From assembly GCA_035578905.1 (NCBI GenBank), contig JAQJVL010000047.1, positions 1,029,111 to 1,093,110 on the forward strand: DNA of 64,000 bases, read 5' to 3'. The stretch comes from Stictocephala bisonia (lineage: Eukaryota > Arthropoda > Insecta > Hemiptera > Membracidae). Positions 11,619-22,780 of the stretch are shown piece after piece (the stretch's first letter is position 1; the number at the start of each line of letters is the position of its first letter). Made by a program: the position numbers and the translations under genes. A model generated the notes under the pieces. The model was not told the origin of the DNA and searched no databases. It saw only the letters and a list, made by a program, of their open reading frames with translations.

Positions 11619-12996
11619 GTTAATAAAATAAGTAGTCAATTAATTAGTTGTTCCCGTATTACCGTCATAAGAAAAGCCATTACAATATCTGATAAGGCGT
11701 ATAATTTTCAAACATTAAAAAGAAGAACATTTCAGAAAGTTAAATTATTAGTGTAATACATTTAAAATAATACATTTAATTCAAAACGTTAAACGTATTT
11801 TATATATTTTTAACTACAGAAAATATTTTAAAAATTTGAAAACATTTACAGAAAAACATGTCCAATTTAATTAGGATTATAATTATTTCAATTTACATTA
11901 TTTACCTATATATCGTAAACTAATTTCCTACTAGGGAAAGAATTAACTGTTAAAATAACGTTCGTACCTGTTTGTGTACATACGGATTCTATAGTTTACA
12001 TATGTAACTGATATGTGTTATCATAAAACAGTTTTATGCACAACTATTTCATTTCTACTACATGTGCTTACTATGATTTCAAATCGTGTTTCATTTGAAT
12101 TATACCACAAATGCCATTTGATTTCTGATAAATTTACAAACATTTTATTTTAAATGTTAGGTTTGTAACTTGGGCATTGTTAGGACATTCAGCAACGATT
12201 GACAACGATTTTTGTAAAAGGAAGATTTGCCACAACATCATGTTATATTTAATCTATACATAGATCGGTGTTACGTTTTAGTTAGTATATTTTCATTTAG
12301 GTACGGAATTACTCTCTTTTGAAATATTTACTTATGGTTAAAATATTGTCATTAATATATATTGTGAGTGAGTGATTCGGGTATGTATGTAGGCCTACAT
12401 TGTGGGCTTTGTTGACAGTTTTTATTATCCTAATAGCTCAGGCTCGTGTATATTGTGGTATGTCCAGTAGATATAAAATTTACTTGTCATATTATATTAT
12501 TTAAAATTTTAAAATTTACTCTCCTTTTTCACCCCCCCCCCCAGAACTAGAGGCCTTGTAGTTATGACGGGGAACTTTGCTAGATAAGCAGATATTTTAA
12601 CAGTTATAATGTCCATATCAAATCTAATTTGCTCAACTACACAAAAGTTTGAAGCAGCCAATCAAACTTTTATCAATAAAAATCATGAACTAATTGGAAA
12701 AAGAGCCTTGTCTTGTTCCTTAAGAAGTAGAATATTCCTACGTTAGTTAAAAAAATATATCCCAGGTTCAAGACAGGTGTTCAAGACCTTTAAACTAATC
12801 ACGAAGTTTCGATTAGTTTCTAATTAATTAAAAAGTACTTTCTCAGGGATCTTAACATTTATAAGAAAATTAACTTTTTAAACTTTATTTTGTAGGTCTT
12901 CTGCCTTTATTTAACTTCAGTAAACAATAATAATTAGAATCTAGCTGAAAATTAACTGCTGCTGAGTCTTATTATATCTGTCTTGTTCATAGTAAA
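11619..12996. other. AT-rich intergenic DNA
   Basis: I see no gene or RNA. A poly-C tract lies at about 12532-12541. A 14-bp palindrome ATGTAGGCCTACAT lies at about 12388. Confidence 0.5.
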
Positions 12997-13190
12997 AATA
13001 CACTACCACTGTACGTGTTTGGGCGGGTGGGTGGGTCAATACCACTTTACGTGTTTTTTTCAATACCACTGTACGTGTTTGGGTGGGTGGGTGGGTCAAT
13101 ACCATTGCACGTGTATGGGGTGGGCGGGCGGGTCATCACCACTGTACGTGTATGCTTGGGCGGGCGGGTCATCACCACCATACGTGTATT
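12997..13190 (+). repeat. G-rich minisatellite family, locus 1a
   Basis: There are about five units of 36-40 bp. Each has ACCACTGTACGTGT followed by a GGGYGGGTGGG block and a TCAATACC link. The complementary C-rich version sits 240 bp downstream (13425-13585), so together the two form a large hairpin around an AT-rich spacer. Two overlapping open frames (81 and 64 codons) are by-products of the stop-poor repeat. Confidence 0.75.
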
Positions 13191-13424
13191 CAAATATTTT
13201 TTATTTTGAGATAACTATTCATAGATAAACATACTAACAATTTCATATAAAAAATTGAAATAAAAATTGTTGATGGTTTAATTTAACGAGCCAATCAGTT
13301 GATAAATAAATATGTGAATTTTCTTTGTTTTAATTTAAAATTAAATAATTTATTCTCATCAAAGCTGCAATACAGACCATATGAAACTACGGAATATATC
13401 ACCACCCACCCACCCATATACTTA

Positions 13425-13585
13425 CGATGGTATTGACCCACCCGCGCATTCATCTACGCATGGTGGTATTGACCCACACGACCACACATACACGTACGGT
13501 GGCATTAACGCACCCACTCATTCAGTCACGCACGGTGGTGTTGACCCACCCACCCATCCATACACGTGTGGTGGTATGGTACGGA
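13425..13585 (-). repeat. G-rich minisatellite family, locus 1b (inverted)
   Basis: Units such as GGTGGTATTGACCCACCC followed by CATACACGTACGGTGG are the reverse complement of the 12997-13190 units. Four to five diverged units are present. Open frames of 69 and 67 codons here are repeat artefacts. Confidence 0.7.
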
Positions 13586-13599
13586 TATAGTACAAGTGA

Positions 13600-14720
13600 A
13601 CGCACAGAACCCAAATATATTATAATATAAGACAAAATAAACAAATATACATGTAAAAAATGCACAAATATTGTAATATATTTATATTGTGTGACGTCCT
13701 GTGCTAATTAAAAAACTGTTGTACGGAATAAAATCTAATCTTGATTGAAATTTATTTGTTAGGATTGGATTGTTAATGATTGGTAGAATATTGTTGGATA
13801 TTTCCAATGCTTCTTTTAAACACTTAAAGTATTGGAAATCTCAAACGACTTTCTACTGATTCCTATTATGTATCTGTTAATGGAATCACTAATGTAAGTG
13901 ATGAATCAATTTGAATAAAATTAATTTGGAAAATTAAAAAAGTTTCTTTGTGTACATAACTCTAAAATTATTGGATAAATGACAGCGTTTCAAACATTAT
14001 TTAAGAGTACTTAGACTAACACTATTTTGTCTAAAAATCTGAATTCTATAATATAATTTATTTATAGAAATAAAATAGATTCTGTATTGTAAACATCTTC
14101 AGCAGTAAAAGTCCAATAACGATAATTTTACATGTTTTAATCTTTTCTTCCACAAAAAAGTGTTATTTATATTTCTCTATGTCTGTTTATCGGTACCAAT
14201 TAACATTTTAATTTTCAATGGAAACAATGAGTACTACAAGGCTCCACCCCCGCGATGTTTAAGGGCAGAGCCCCTCAACGAGCCAAAACAAAGTTAGTTT
14301 GATTATAAATTTAAAATTACATAACATTTATGTTTTTTTGAAAAGAGGTGCCAAGTTTCAAATCAACGCTGAATCACAAAACGCTTTTTCGTACTGAGAA
14401 AATAATCTGGATCAGTCTAAATTAATTATGATTTAAAATAGTAGGTAGACAAATATAAAATAATTTTGCTAATCCGATATGTAATGCATAACACTAGCTA
14501 CTTATCTGAATGAATAGTTAGAACCTAAAAATGTAACAATATTTCAAGATACACTCCATAAATTTTAACCTTGAAACTAACTGAAACATTAAATATCCAG
14601 CCACAAGTAATTTGTTAACGGTAAGCGCGGTCGTGAGAGAGATTAATTGAGGAAACGGTGGAGGCACCCTACCATTTGTCAAGGGCTGTCTTCCAGATCA
14701 AAATAAGGGTGAAAAATCAA
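13600..14720. other. AT-rich intergenic DNA with a small GC-rich hairpin-like patch
   Basis: Around 14239-14280 an AGGCTCCACCCCC / GGGCAGAGCCCCT pairing forms an imperfect hairpin, reminiscent of terminal hairpins of some non-autonomous elements. I cannot define its borders. No gene is seen. The 85-codon plus frame at 14723-14980 has no motif. Confidence 0.35.
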
Positions 14721-14999
14721 GCATGCTTACATACGTGATTAATTGTTTCAGATACAAAGTTTCTCTTACACTTACCAAGTGCGTGAATCTACCCTTACAC
14801 AGCTTCTGTATCCAATATACACTTTACCACATTACAGTACACAACTCTGGTAATTGCACATTCTTTTCTGAACTATACACAATCGTAACTCTTGCACCCC
14901 ATTGTACATACATAAAACCAATTGTCTTGTTAACTGTGATTCCGCATAGTGCTTACCAATATTTACGCACTCACCTTTAAATATAATTGATAGATTGCA

Positions 15000-15344
15000 T
15001 TATATTTTACCTCAAGAAATACATATATAATGTTTCAAATGTAGTTTTTAGTGATAAAGTTTTCATTTACAGAATGAATGTTGGTTGGTTTCAATTTCAT
15101 ACAGAATGTTGTTGGTTTTAAGAGTTTTTTATATCTTTTTTCTGAAATATTGTTATTTATGTTGTAATTGAGTTGTTTATATTATTGAATTGTTGTTGTT
15201 CATTGTTGTTATATATTATTATTGCTATACTGTTTTATTATTGTATTTTTTAAAATTATTTATAGTATTGTTTTTACATGATAACTTACAATTTATTCAT
15301 TTACATTATAATTTACATGTTTAAATTTGTATTACAATTTTTAA
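15000..15344. other. AT-rich DNA, possible LINE 3' region
   Basis: This T-rich sequence lies directly downstream, on the minus strand, of the broken reverse transcriptase. It may be the remnant 3' untranslated region of that LINE after an internal deletion, but no terminal repeat or poly-A signal settles this. Confidence 0.25.
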
Positions 15345-16160
15345 AAAGTTATTACAGCCCCTGAGGGACTCCGACTCTTAATGATAATGAAGGGCTTAAT
15401 GATTATTAATTTTAACTGATTGGGTCCTACAAGAAAGCTTTCAAACCATTTCAACGCAACACCTCTTACACCGGCACTTTCCATTTTATTAAATAAAATA
15501 TTATGATTTACAAGGTAAAATGCTTTTTTTAAAGTCCACAAATACTGCAGTCGTTTTCTGTTATTATTTATGTTTTCATATAAACAGCTTGAACAGTTTA
15601 CTGACGTATCTTCTGTGAAACCAAATTGGGATACATTCTGGAAGTTTACAGAACTCTGGTAATTTACTAATCTAACTTTCATGCATTTCTCCATTATTTT
15701 AGAAAATACAGATAACAAGCTAACTGGTCTTATATTTTCAATTTCGAACGAATTCATCTTTTGTAAATAGAGGTACAACAATGCTATTCTTGAGTGTGTC
15801 TTTAAAAATACCAGTTTTAAAACTTAAGTTGATTTGTAAGCTAAAACGTGAGCTTTTTCAATAATTTTCTGTAAATATGCTTGAGCATCTCTACAGAAAA
15901 TCCATCGTGGCCAGTTGATTTTTTTATTTTTAAGACTTTTAATTATATTTGAGACTTTGGCAGAGTCAGTAGGAGCAACAAAGAATGAATGATTTTTCTG
16001 ATAATTCGTCAAAATTACACACTCTGCCAGCCAGCCAGTTGTACTTTGTACACTGATAAGGTAGTTGTTGATCTTCTCTGACAATTGCTTGGGATCATCC
16101 AATACAACTTTATCTATGTTATTACGTTTAAGGCTACCTGTAATGCTGTTTATCACCCTC
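15345..16160 (-). pseudogene. LINE reverse transcriptase, truncated
   Basis: The minus-strand frames 16156-15824 and 15781-15345 read as the N-terminal and palm parts of a non-LTR reverse transcriptase. Visible motifs are APTDSAKVSNIIKSLKNKK, then IRPVSLLSVFSKIMEKCM, QFGF, LKKAFYLVNHNILFNKMES (the DLKKAFD block, with the first catalytic aspartate region altered), GVALKWFESFL, and a GVPQG block only after a frameshift. The sequence stops there, so the catalytic YADD box, thumb and C-terminus are missing. At least one frame change separates the two parts. In a live element this enzyme primes cDNA at a nicked target. It follows the endonuclease in the correct order on the minus strand. Confidence 0.85.
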
Positions 16161-16164
16161 CACT

Positions 16165-16602
16165 GTTGACCACTGTCTCCATTACATTTATTAGTTAAAT
16201 TAGCATAATAGTTGTTTTTAACTTGTCAATGTAGTTTTTAAAATTCAAACAACATTTGTTATAATAAGATGTAGAATTTAAATCAATGGTCTCCTTTCAG
16301 TATTTTATACATTTTCTGTCTTTTTGTAATTCTATTAACTATAATTGTCCAAGGACTTTTTGTTTTGCTTTACAATATTTACTATTAATATGCTGAACAA
16401 TTGATTTATGTTTAGTTATAACATTATTTAAAATACTAAAAAAACTTAAATAACAACAATTAACATAATTACTCTGATAAATACAGTTCCAGTTAACTTT
16501 TTTCAATACATCTTTAATATTGTCATAGTTATACTCATTAGTTGTATTCTCAGTTCTTTCAATATATTCATAACAAGCCAAACCAATATTAAGGCATTTC
16601 AT
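16165..16602 (-). pseudogene. LINE linker between endonuclease and reverse transcriptase
   Basis: An 87-codon minus frame (16602-16339) includes NIKDVLKKVNWNCIYQ and FFSILNNVITKHKSIV, the usual pattern of the region joining the APE endonuclease to the reverse transcriptase in LINEs. It is separated from the endonuclease frame by a frameshift. The stretch 16165-16338 has no clear frame. Confidence 0.6.
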
Positions 16603-17188
16603 GTAAATTAACCTGATCGTTAATGTAAATTAAGTGATCGGTTAAGCCCAAATTAAAGATTGCACTTTTCGAGTTACTAAGATCCTTAAAAGTTACAAAA
16701 ATGTGATCAATACAAATTGAACTAAATTGTGTAATTCTTGTTGGGTTGTTTATCAAAGATAAAAAACCGTAGCTATTTAATAAACTATTGTAATTTGAAA
16801 CATGGATTGAATTTCTAAGTGTATCTAAATTTATATCACCAACAAATATTGAATTTAGTTTAATAAATGGTAAGATATCATTCAATTCTTGAACAAAATG
16901 TGCCTCTGTAAATTGATTTAATCTATATAGACAGGTCAAACTGAAGCGTGTTGAACCACACGGTGTATCAAGAGATAAACATTCAGCCGTTGACATATTT
17001 ATATTTAACTCTGCAAATTTAAATTTGTTAGAAATATTTAAACCTCCAGCTCGATATGTGTCATTGCATTTAGTAGCTACGTCAAAGCCTGGAATTTTGT
17101 ATAAATTAATCTCTTCACTGTTTATCCAAACTTCACTAAGAACAATAAAACCTAGTTTATAAATGATTGAATCTATTACGGCTAGCAA
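16589..17188 (-). pseudogene. LINE APE-type endonuclease domain
   Basis: This is a 199-codon minus frame with endonuclease/exonuclease/phosphatase signatures in order: IVLSEVWINSEE (the LTETWL-type block), YRAGGLNISNKF (the RAGG block), SIFVGDINLDTL (the GDFN block), SICIDHIFVT (the CIDHI block) and LGLTDHL (the SDH block, serine replaced by threonine). This domain nicks target DNA during target-primed reverse transcription. The domain order fits APE-type LINEs of the Jockey/CR1 sort. It is the best preserved part of the element. A start upstream of residue 1 is lost, since the frame begins inside the domain. Confidence 0.85.
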
Positions 17189-17446
17189 AGAATTAAAGTT
17201 TTTCCTGATACTTCTAATGTTTACATATAATAAACTAATATTACCTCTGTCAGATTGGGAAACAAAAAAACTTACTGTCTAGGTGATGGTAGACATCACA
17301 ACATACCTGTGAGTCCATTATAATATTTATACTTACATTACGTACCATTTACAATTTATATTTACTAGTCAGAGAGAAAAAGATAACTAGATATGCAATA
17401 CTGTGTAATGCTTATAATATCCACAAACCAAGCTAGAATATTTTAT

Positions 17447-18327
17447 TTAGTTCTTGAGTTTTAACAATTTTGTGACATTTTCCCCATCCGACTTCCTAAT
17501 AAAAAATTTTCCCTCTCGGAACCAAATATATTTAATACCTAAATCCCTACATTTCGTTTTGAGCTTGCCAAGAAATTGTTTGTTTTCTGGGCAGAGGTGC
17601 TCATTTAAGTATACTCGATGTTTAGGAAGTGTAGGATGTACCTCGTTTGCCATCAGGGTCTTCTTCGTCTTGAAGTTGGACGGTTGCGCCTACCAGCCGA
17701 TCTCTTGGTGTTGTAGCTTGGCACTCTGTGAACCGCAAGTACGTGCTCCTGCTTCATTGGTTGGCCAATCGCCTTCCCATGTCCATCACCACATTGAGAG
17801 GATCCTCTAGGCATAGAAGGGATGCCACTGATATCGATATTTGACTTGCTTGAGTACTGTTCCAGTTCCCTTACTCTATCAGTCAACTTGTCTACCGCAC
17901 CTTTAAACTCTGCGTTCTTCAACACCAACTCTTCGTTTTGCTTCTGCATTTATTTGAACTCCTTTCTAATATTATTCATTAGAACGTTGGCATCATCAAT
18001 GCCCTTCGATAGGAACTCAACTGATTTGTTTAATTCATTTAATTTATCATTGTGTCACTGTAGCTCATCAAATACTTCTTTTTTAAATGCATCTAGAACA
18101 TTGATTAAAAATTATTTCGTGATGGCTGTGGAGGACGACGACTTGCTACTCAACACAGATAGTTCCTTCTTCTGCTAACAATTTTCGCATTTCCAGTCTA
18201 TTGTCTGTCTGGGTTTTTATTCCGTCCACTTTTATGCATTAGGAACATTCCCGCACAATCGCTACTGCACTTACAAGCTTCACATCTGCACGCACCTCAC
18301 TACAAAAGCCAAAATTTGCCGACATTT
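17447..18327 (-). pseudogene. LINE ORF1 (coiled coil plus C-terminal domain), broken
   Basis: The minus strand from about 18327 begins with a short Cys-containing segment (MSANFGFCSEVRADVKLVSA, possibly a decayed PHD-type finger). A stop- and frameshift-ridden stretch follows, then a coiled-coil-like segment with ELEQYSSKSNIDISGIPS (17949-17653), a block found in many LINE ORF1 proteins. A second frame (17653-17447) holds HRVYLNEHLCPENKQFLGKL and IKYIWFREGKFFIRKSDGEN, matching the ORF1 C-terminus. ORF1 proteins bind element RNA in the ribonucleoprotein. Plus-strand frames over this region (17454-17810, 17822-18178) are shadows. Confidence 0.75.
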
Positions 18328-18472
18328 TTACTGGAAAAAGTTAATTATATTAAATTGAAACATAGGAAATGAACACTGTATAAGCAAGTTAGTACAGCTT
18401 AGCGATACAGCTAACGCTCAGACTTCACAACACTCGCTCACAGAGTTATCGCCTCGGCTGCCGAGACCTGAC
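18328..18472 (-). promoter_or_regulatory. LINE 5' UTR / internal promoter region
   Basis: The minus strand from 18472 reads TCAGTCAGGTCTCGGCAGCC and onward to the ORF1 start at about 18327. It is more GC-rich than its surroundings. An initiator-like TCAGTC at the very start fits the downstream-promoter layout known for Jockey-type LINEs. The element's 5' end abuts a (TA)n tract. This suggests a copy that was complete at its 5' end when it inserted. Confidence 0.45.
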
Positions 18473-18474
18473 TG

Positions 18475-18533
<59 letters not shown>
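18475..18533. repeat. (TA)n microsatellite
   Basis: About 29 TA dinucleotides directly adjoin the 5' end of the minus-strand LINE. It may be the insertion target or a later expansion. Confidence 0.95.
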
Positions 18534-18537
<4 letters not shown>

Positions 18538-19005
18538 TGTATTGAACAAGTGTTTTCTTTACAGAATAACTTTATTATTATCATTTATGTACCGCGGTCA
18601 ACGTAAATATTTTACTTTATTTGTTTCCAGTGGCGTGGACTTTGGCATATAATTCAGTAAGTTGCATGTCATTATATGTAATTTAACTGCATGTAAAAAG
18701 TGCTACCATGTAAAAGTTATATCCGCATTGTAACATTTTTAATAATAAATTAACAACACTGGCATTTCCTCTTTGAACATTTCACTTGTTGCACATCCTC
18801 AATCTTGATAACTTTTAATAAACGTTTTTAATTACAATTTTCTTATCACTTTATACGTACAAAAACAATTGTTTTATTCCCCACTAGCTTTATACAAATT
18901 TCAAAATTCTCGCTCAATTTAAACGAATACTATTTATATTAGCTCCATGAACTTTATTACCTTACGTGTAAACAGAAGGTAAAGGCAGACGTTATAGAGG
19001 GTATA
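18534..19005. other. AT-rich intergenic DNA
   Basis: No feature is recognised here. A minus frame at 18934-19176 overlaps the dispersed repeat that follows. Confidence 0.5.
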
Positions 19006-19007
19006 AC

Positions 19008-19325
19008 TAACTAGGGGACATCCCTGCACGCTAAAAGTACAAACCCCATCATTTGCTACTCTCTTCTCCCCTCGCTCGTGTAATTTTGCTATTTTTTCCC
19101 CATTGCACATTTTAATTAAACAATTAGCTCTTATTTCAAGTTGCACCATACAAGCTCTCTCATTCGTAAGGTTCAAGGTAAAAAGTGATATATTTACTAT
19201 AAATCTTATTTTAGCTCTTTAGAGATAAAATATTTTATAATCATTTCTTTGATATATACCCCGTAAAGAATAGTTGTGCCAAGATTGATGGTCCAAAGCC
19301 TTATAGTTTTTTTTTTTTTTTTAAC
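19008..19325 (+). repeat. Dispersed repeat R1, copy 1
   Basis: This shares ordered blocks with 34645-35515: CTAGGGGACA...GCACGCT, CCATTGCACATTTTAATTAA, AAGCTCTCTCATTCGTA, CTTATTTTAGCTCTTTAGAG, and GTGCCAAGATTGATGGTCCA. It ends in a T-run (19307-19322). There is no coding capacity. It is probably the decayed end of a transposable element. Confidence 0.5.
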
Positions 19326-20263
19326 TAATGCACTATCATTAAAAGATATTGTGTATCATATAGTATCTAATATTACTTGATCAAAATTAGAAAAAAAATC
19401 TCAAAATAACTGAGAAAAGTACGGGTAGTTCAAATTGCAAAAAATTCATCAACAAATTAATGGGCAAGAGAAAGAGTTTATATTTCAAATATCATAATCG
19501 TAGATTAAAAATGTTAACAAAAGGTAACATAATGCGATAGTTTTTAGACCGCATTATACTATAAAGTATAGATTAAAATTTAAGAAAGAATATCCCTGTA
19601 ATAGGCTATAACAATCCAATTATTAAGAGATCACATTGCAAAGGAAGATTACCTGGCAACTGCTGTAAGCGTTATAAACAAGGACAATAAGGAATAAACT
19701 GGTGCTTGAAGAACAAGGGAGGATAACCGGATGTATCGACTAACAAGGTCCTTAAATCAGTTTCTGAAAGTAAGGAAGTGGATGGGGTGGGAGCAGAACT
19801 TAACTGGCAGAGTGTAAAGATCGTGCATCAGCTGAGAACACGCGAGCATTGACGGCAAATACTTCAACACTTACCTGTAAATTGATATATTGGGATATCA
19901 TGTCTTTCCTATATAATATATCTGTTACTTTAACCTAACTATAATACAATAGATAAAGTAATTTATTTTGATTTGTTCAATAAACAAAGGCAATAAAAGT
20001 TCGAAATTAACATGACTTTATTTGTTTACTAGCTTTGCGAATTTAACTGCCTAAGTTTAGCTAGTACTAAAGTATTAGCCTAATTTACTACTACATGTTA
20101 AAACTAGTTTGATATTACATAGCAAAAGGTTTTGAAATTATAGTTATGCATAATTGCAAGAAGAGTATAAAGAGATTAATTCCATATTTTTGTTGCATTT
20201 TTAAATTTATTCAGAATAGTCACCCGATGAAAAAAATATTTTAAACACTAAAGACAAGATGAA
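19326..20263. other. Intergenic DNA
   Basis: A slightly GC-richer patch at 19640-19880 contains ACTTACCTGT near 19871 (minus-strand CAG|GTAAGT, a perfect donor-type word) but has no open frame of note. No gene can be supported. Confidence 0.4.
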
Positions 20264-20264
20264 A

Positions 20265-20545
20265 TCAGGTTGGCTACAAAGTGAGGTTAGGTTGGCTACA
20301 AAGTGATGTTAAGTTGGCTTAAAAGTGAGTTTAGGTTGGTAACAAAGTGAGGTCAAGTTGGCTACAAAGTCAGGTTAAGTTGGTTACAAAGTCAGGTTAG
20401 GTTGGTTACAAAGTCAGGTTAAGTTGGTTACAAAGTGATGTTAAGTTGGCTTAAAAGTGAGTTTAGGTTGGTAACAAAGTGAGGTCAAGTTGGCTACAAA
20501 GTCAGGTTAAGTTGGTTACAAAGTCAGGTTAGGTTGGTGACAAAG
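20265..20545 (+). repeat. 21-bp minisatellite, about 13 units
   Basis: The unit is GGTTGGCTACAAAGTGAGGTTA with substitutions (GTCAGGTTAAG, GTGATGTTAAG, CTTAAAAGTGAGTTTA). A block of several units recurs (for example the CTTAAAAGTGAGTTTAGGTT segment at about 20319 and about 20449), giving a higher-order period of about 130 bp. Confidence 0.85.
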
Positions 20546-20584
20546 ACCAGATAAAGGTCTTGAACATGTAAATTCATATTTCCA

Positions 20585-20869
20585 CTTACTTTCCCGCCTC
20601 GTACCTGCCACAGCCTCTGGGCCAAACCACAGCAGCAGGCTGCGTGATTCCGACCCACAGTGATGGAACCATTTACAAATTACTCTGTGACGAGTCACAA
20701 TGGCCACATCATAATGCAACATTGACAGAAGGAATCGAAAGTGGCAAACTTCCGGAACATCGACATTGATGTCAGGAAAAAGAAGAGTTGGAATAGATAT
20801 AAACAGTGAGACCAACTTTTCATAGGATGCACGAGGATTCACAGTGCTCTTCAGGGGATTTAATACAGA
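20585..20869 (-). other. Uncertain coding-like segment
   Basis: A minus-strand frame open from about 20880 down to about 20516 is GC-richer than its surroundings. It includes LVSLFISIPTLLFPDINVDV and HRVICKWFHHCGSESRSLLL. The minus strand has donor-like words CAG|GTACGAG (about 20605) and GAAA|GTAAGT (about 20592), and an acceptor-like pyrimidine tract ending TTCTAG at about 20897. I do not recognise the protein. It could be a single exon, a transposon fragment or chance. Confidence 0.15.
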
Positions 20870-20879
20870 GGGGGATTAG

Positions 20880-21780
20880 GGGAAAATGCCCCCTTCCTAG
20901 AAGAATAAAATATACATTGGATTTAGTAAACAAGTTGACAGTTTCTTTTAAAATTTTTACAGCAGACGTTAAGTATTAAACGATATCTTTCTGCTACATA
21001 AATTAAGAACAGAAAAATATACATAACACTTTCAACGAACATTTTCAAAAGTCTTTATAAAAAACATAAATAAGTTTACGTTTTCTCAATAACAAACATA
21101 TAGTTGTTTAGGAGGTAACATTTGATATTCAAAAGAAAAATCTAGCTTTTCAATTAAATTCTTTTCTATTTTAAATTCCATCTCAAACGTATCGCCCGAA
21201 GTAAATCCTCCATTAACGAGCCCTTATATCTAATCCCATAATCGTCTTCCACAAACCATGAGAATTTCAGAATTATATATGACGTAATCATCCCTAGACT
21301 CTATTTTGTAGAAATTCAGTGCGAGATTGTATATACATACTTAAATTAAATTGAAGAAACGAATTAATTAAGGATCCTTCTTAGCCCAGATTTGCAGTTT
21401 CAAGGCTTGTGCCTGTTGGCCATGTTAAACATGAATGTACGCTAAATTATGTTCAAATGAGCAAATAATGTTTATTCTTTGAAATTACAAATCTATGTTA
21501 CACAAATTATATAAATAATAGTGACTTTTTATAATTTATATAAAAAAAAGGGTTTTCTCAAATAACGTAAAAACATAGCTTCATTCTAAGTATTTAAAAG
21601 TGTTTGCTCATTTGCTAATTTTAATGATGTAAATTTATACACATTTATGTATAAATGATTAATTTTTATTGTTTTTTTCATTTCACTGGTATTACATTTC
21701 CAACAAGTTTTTTTAAAAATTGGTGTAGTTTTAGGTAAGTGTACCACAAATATTAAAATACAAAAGTAAAATATACCAAT
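20880..21780. other. AT-rich intergenic DNA
   Basis: No gene, RNA or repeat is recognised in this stretch. Confidence 0.5.
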
Positions 21781-21783
21781 CAA

Positions 21784-22312
21784 TCAATATCTTATAATAA
21801 ATAAAAAATTGTACATTTTATCAGAAAGTACGTAAACTTCCTCTTTCATCGTTAAACGTCTTGAGGAGTCTTTTAGTGGTCTTATGGAGCATATATGAAA
21901 AATAGCCAACCGCTCCTGCACAACCTTATTTGTAATAGCCAACCGCTCCTGCACGACCTTACCTGTAATAGCCAACCGCTCCTGCACAACCTTATCTGTA
22001 ATAGCCAACCGCTCCTGCACGACCTTATCTGTAAGAGCCAATCGCTCCTGCACGACCTTATCTGTAATAGCCAACCGCTCCTGCACAACCTTATCTGTAA
22101 TAGCCAACCGCTCCTGCACAACCTTATCTGTAATAGCCAACCGCTCCTGCACGACCTTATCTGTAATAGCCAACCGCTCCTGCACAACCTTATCTGTAAT
22201 AGCCAACCGCTCCTGCACAACCTTATCTGTAATCAGTGGTATAACTACTGAGGATTGTTTGATTTTCCTCGCAATTTTACCTTGACTGTATCGATAAAAA
22301 GAGACTCAATTC
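21784..22312 (-). pseudogene. Minus-strand frame split by a 33-bp array; possible transposase DNA-binding fragment
   Basis: A minus-strand frame runs open from just below a stop near 22312 to 21784, through the repeat array. Before the array it reads SQGKIARKIKQSSVV (about 22242-22290), which resembles the second helix-turn-helix of Tc1/mariner transposases. Within the array it reads ERLAITDKVVQ about ten times. After it comes RPLKDSSRRLTMKEEVYVLS, which could correspond to the linker of such a domain. No DDE catalytic domain follows. The reading is tentative, since the array itself keeps several frames open. Confidence 0.25.
21897..22232 (-). repeat. 33-bp minisatellite, about 10 units
   Basis: The plus-strand unit is AATAGCCAACCGCTCCTGCA followed by CRACCTTATCTGT. 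Units are nearly identical, with C/T and A/G variants at CpG (CACGACC versus CACAACC). The unit length is a multiple of three, so frames stay open on both strands (118 codons plus, 144 and 112 codons minus). Confidence 0.9.
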
Positions 22313-22514
22313 AACAAATGAATACTGCAGTTAATCATATAAAATAGTATTTTACAATTAATGTAATATACAGTTATAGAATATAACAATAAACTACTAA
22401 TCAACAATACTATAGTAATCTATCTTTAGTAATAAAATCATGTTTTAAAATTATTTACAATAACACCAAAGCACGAACATAACAAAAAAGATTCTCTCCA
22501 ACTCATTAAAAAGT

Positions 22515-22780
22515 TGTTAAAGTTTGGGCGAACAGGGGTCTAGGTGTCAAGACTTTGTTCTTAGATTTTAGAGATAGCACTGGTTCGAAGCCTGGACTGG
22601 AAGTATGTATCGATAAAATTCATCTCGTACCGTATTGGATCACCCCCTTACTCAGTCTAAATAAGTTCCCAGCACAGATCTATAGTTTATGAGGAATGGG
22701 GTCAGTAAGGTTAAGTGGGAGATATGACTCTCCTTTTATTGAAAAATCTTATTAATATAAAATAAGACATCTGGCCTAGA
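22515..22780 (+). mobile_element. tRNA-like SINE candidate, family C
   Basis: GGGTCTAGGTGTCAAGAC (A-box-like) is followed about 50 bp later by CTGGTTCGAAGCCTGGAC (a canonical B-box core). A non-tRNA body extends to about 22780. Only one copy is seen in the window, so the family assignment rests on the promoter boxes. Confidence 0.4.

Noticed and set aside
17454..18178. Plus-strand 118-codon frames as genes
   Set aside because: They lie antisense to LINE ORF1, whose minus-strand protein pattern is recognisable.
19640..19890. Possible exon near a perfect minus-strand CAG|GTAAGT word
   Set aside because: No open frame of useful length ends at the donor-like word.
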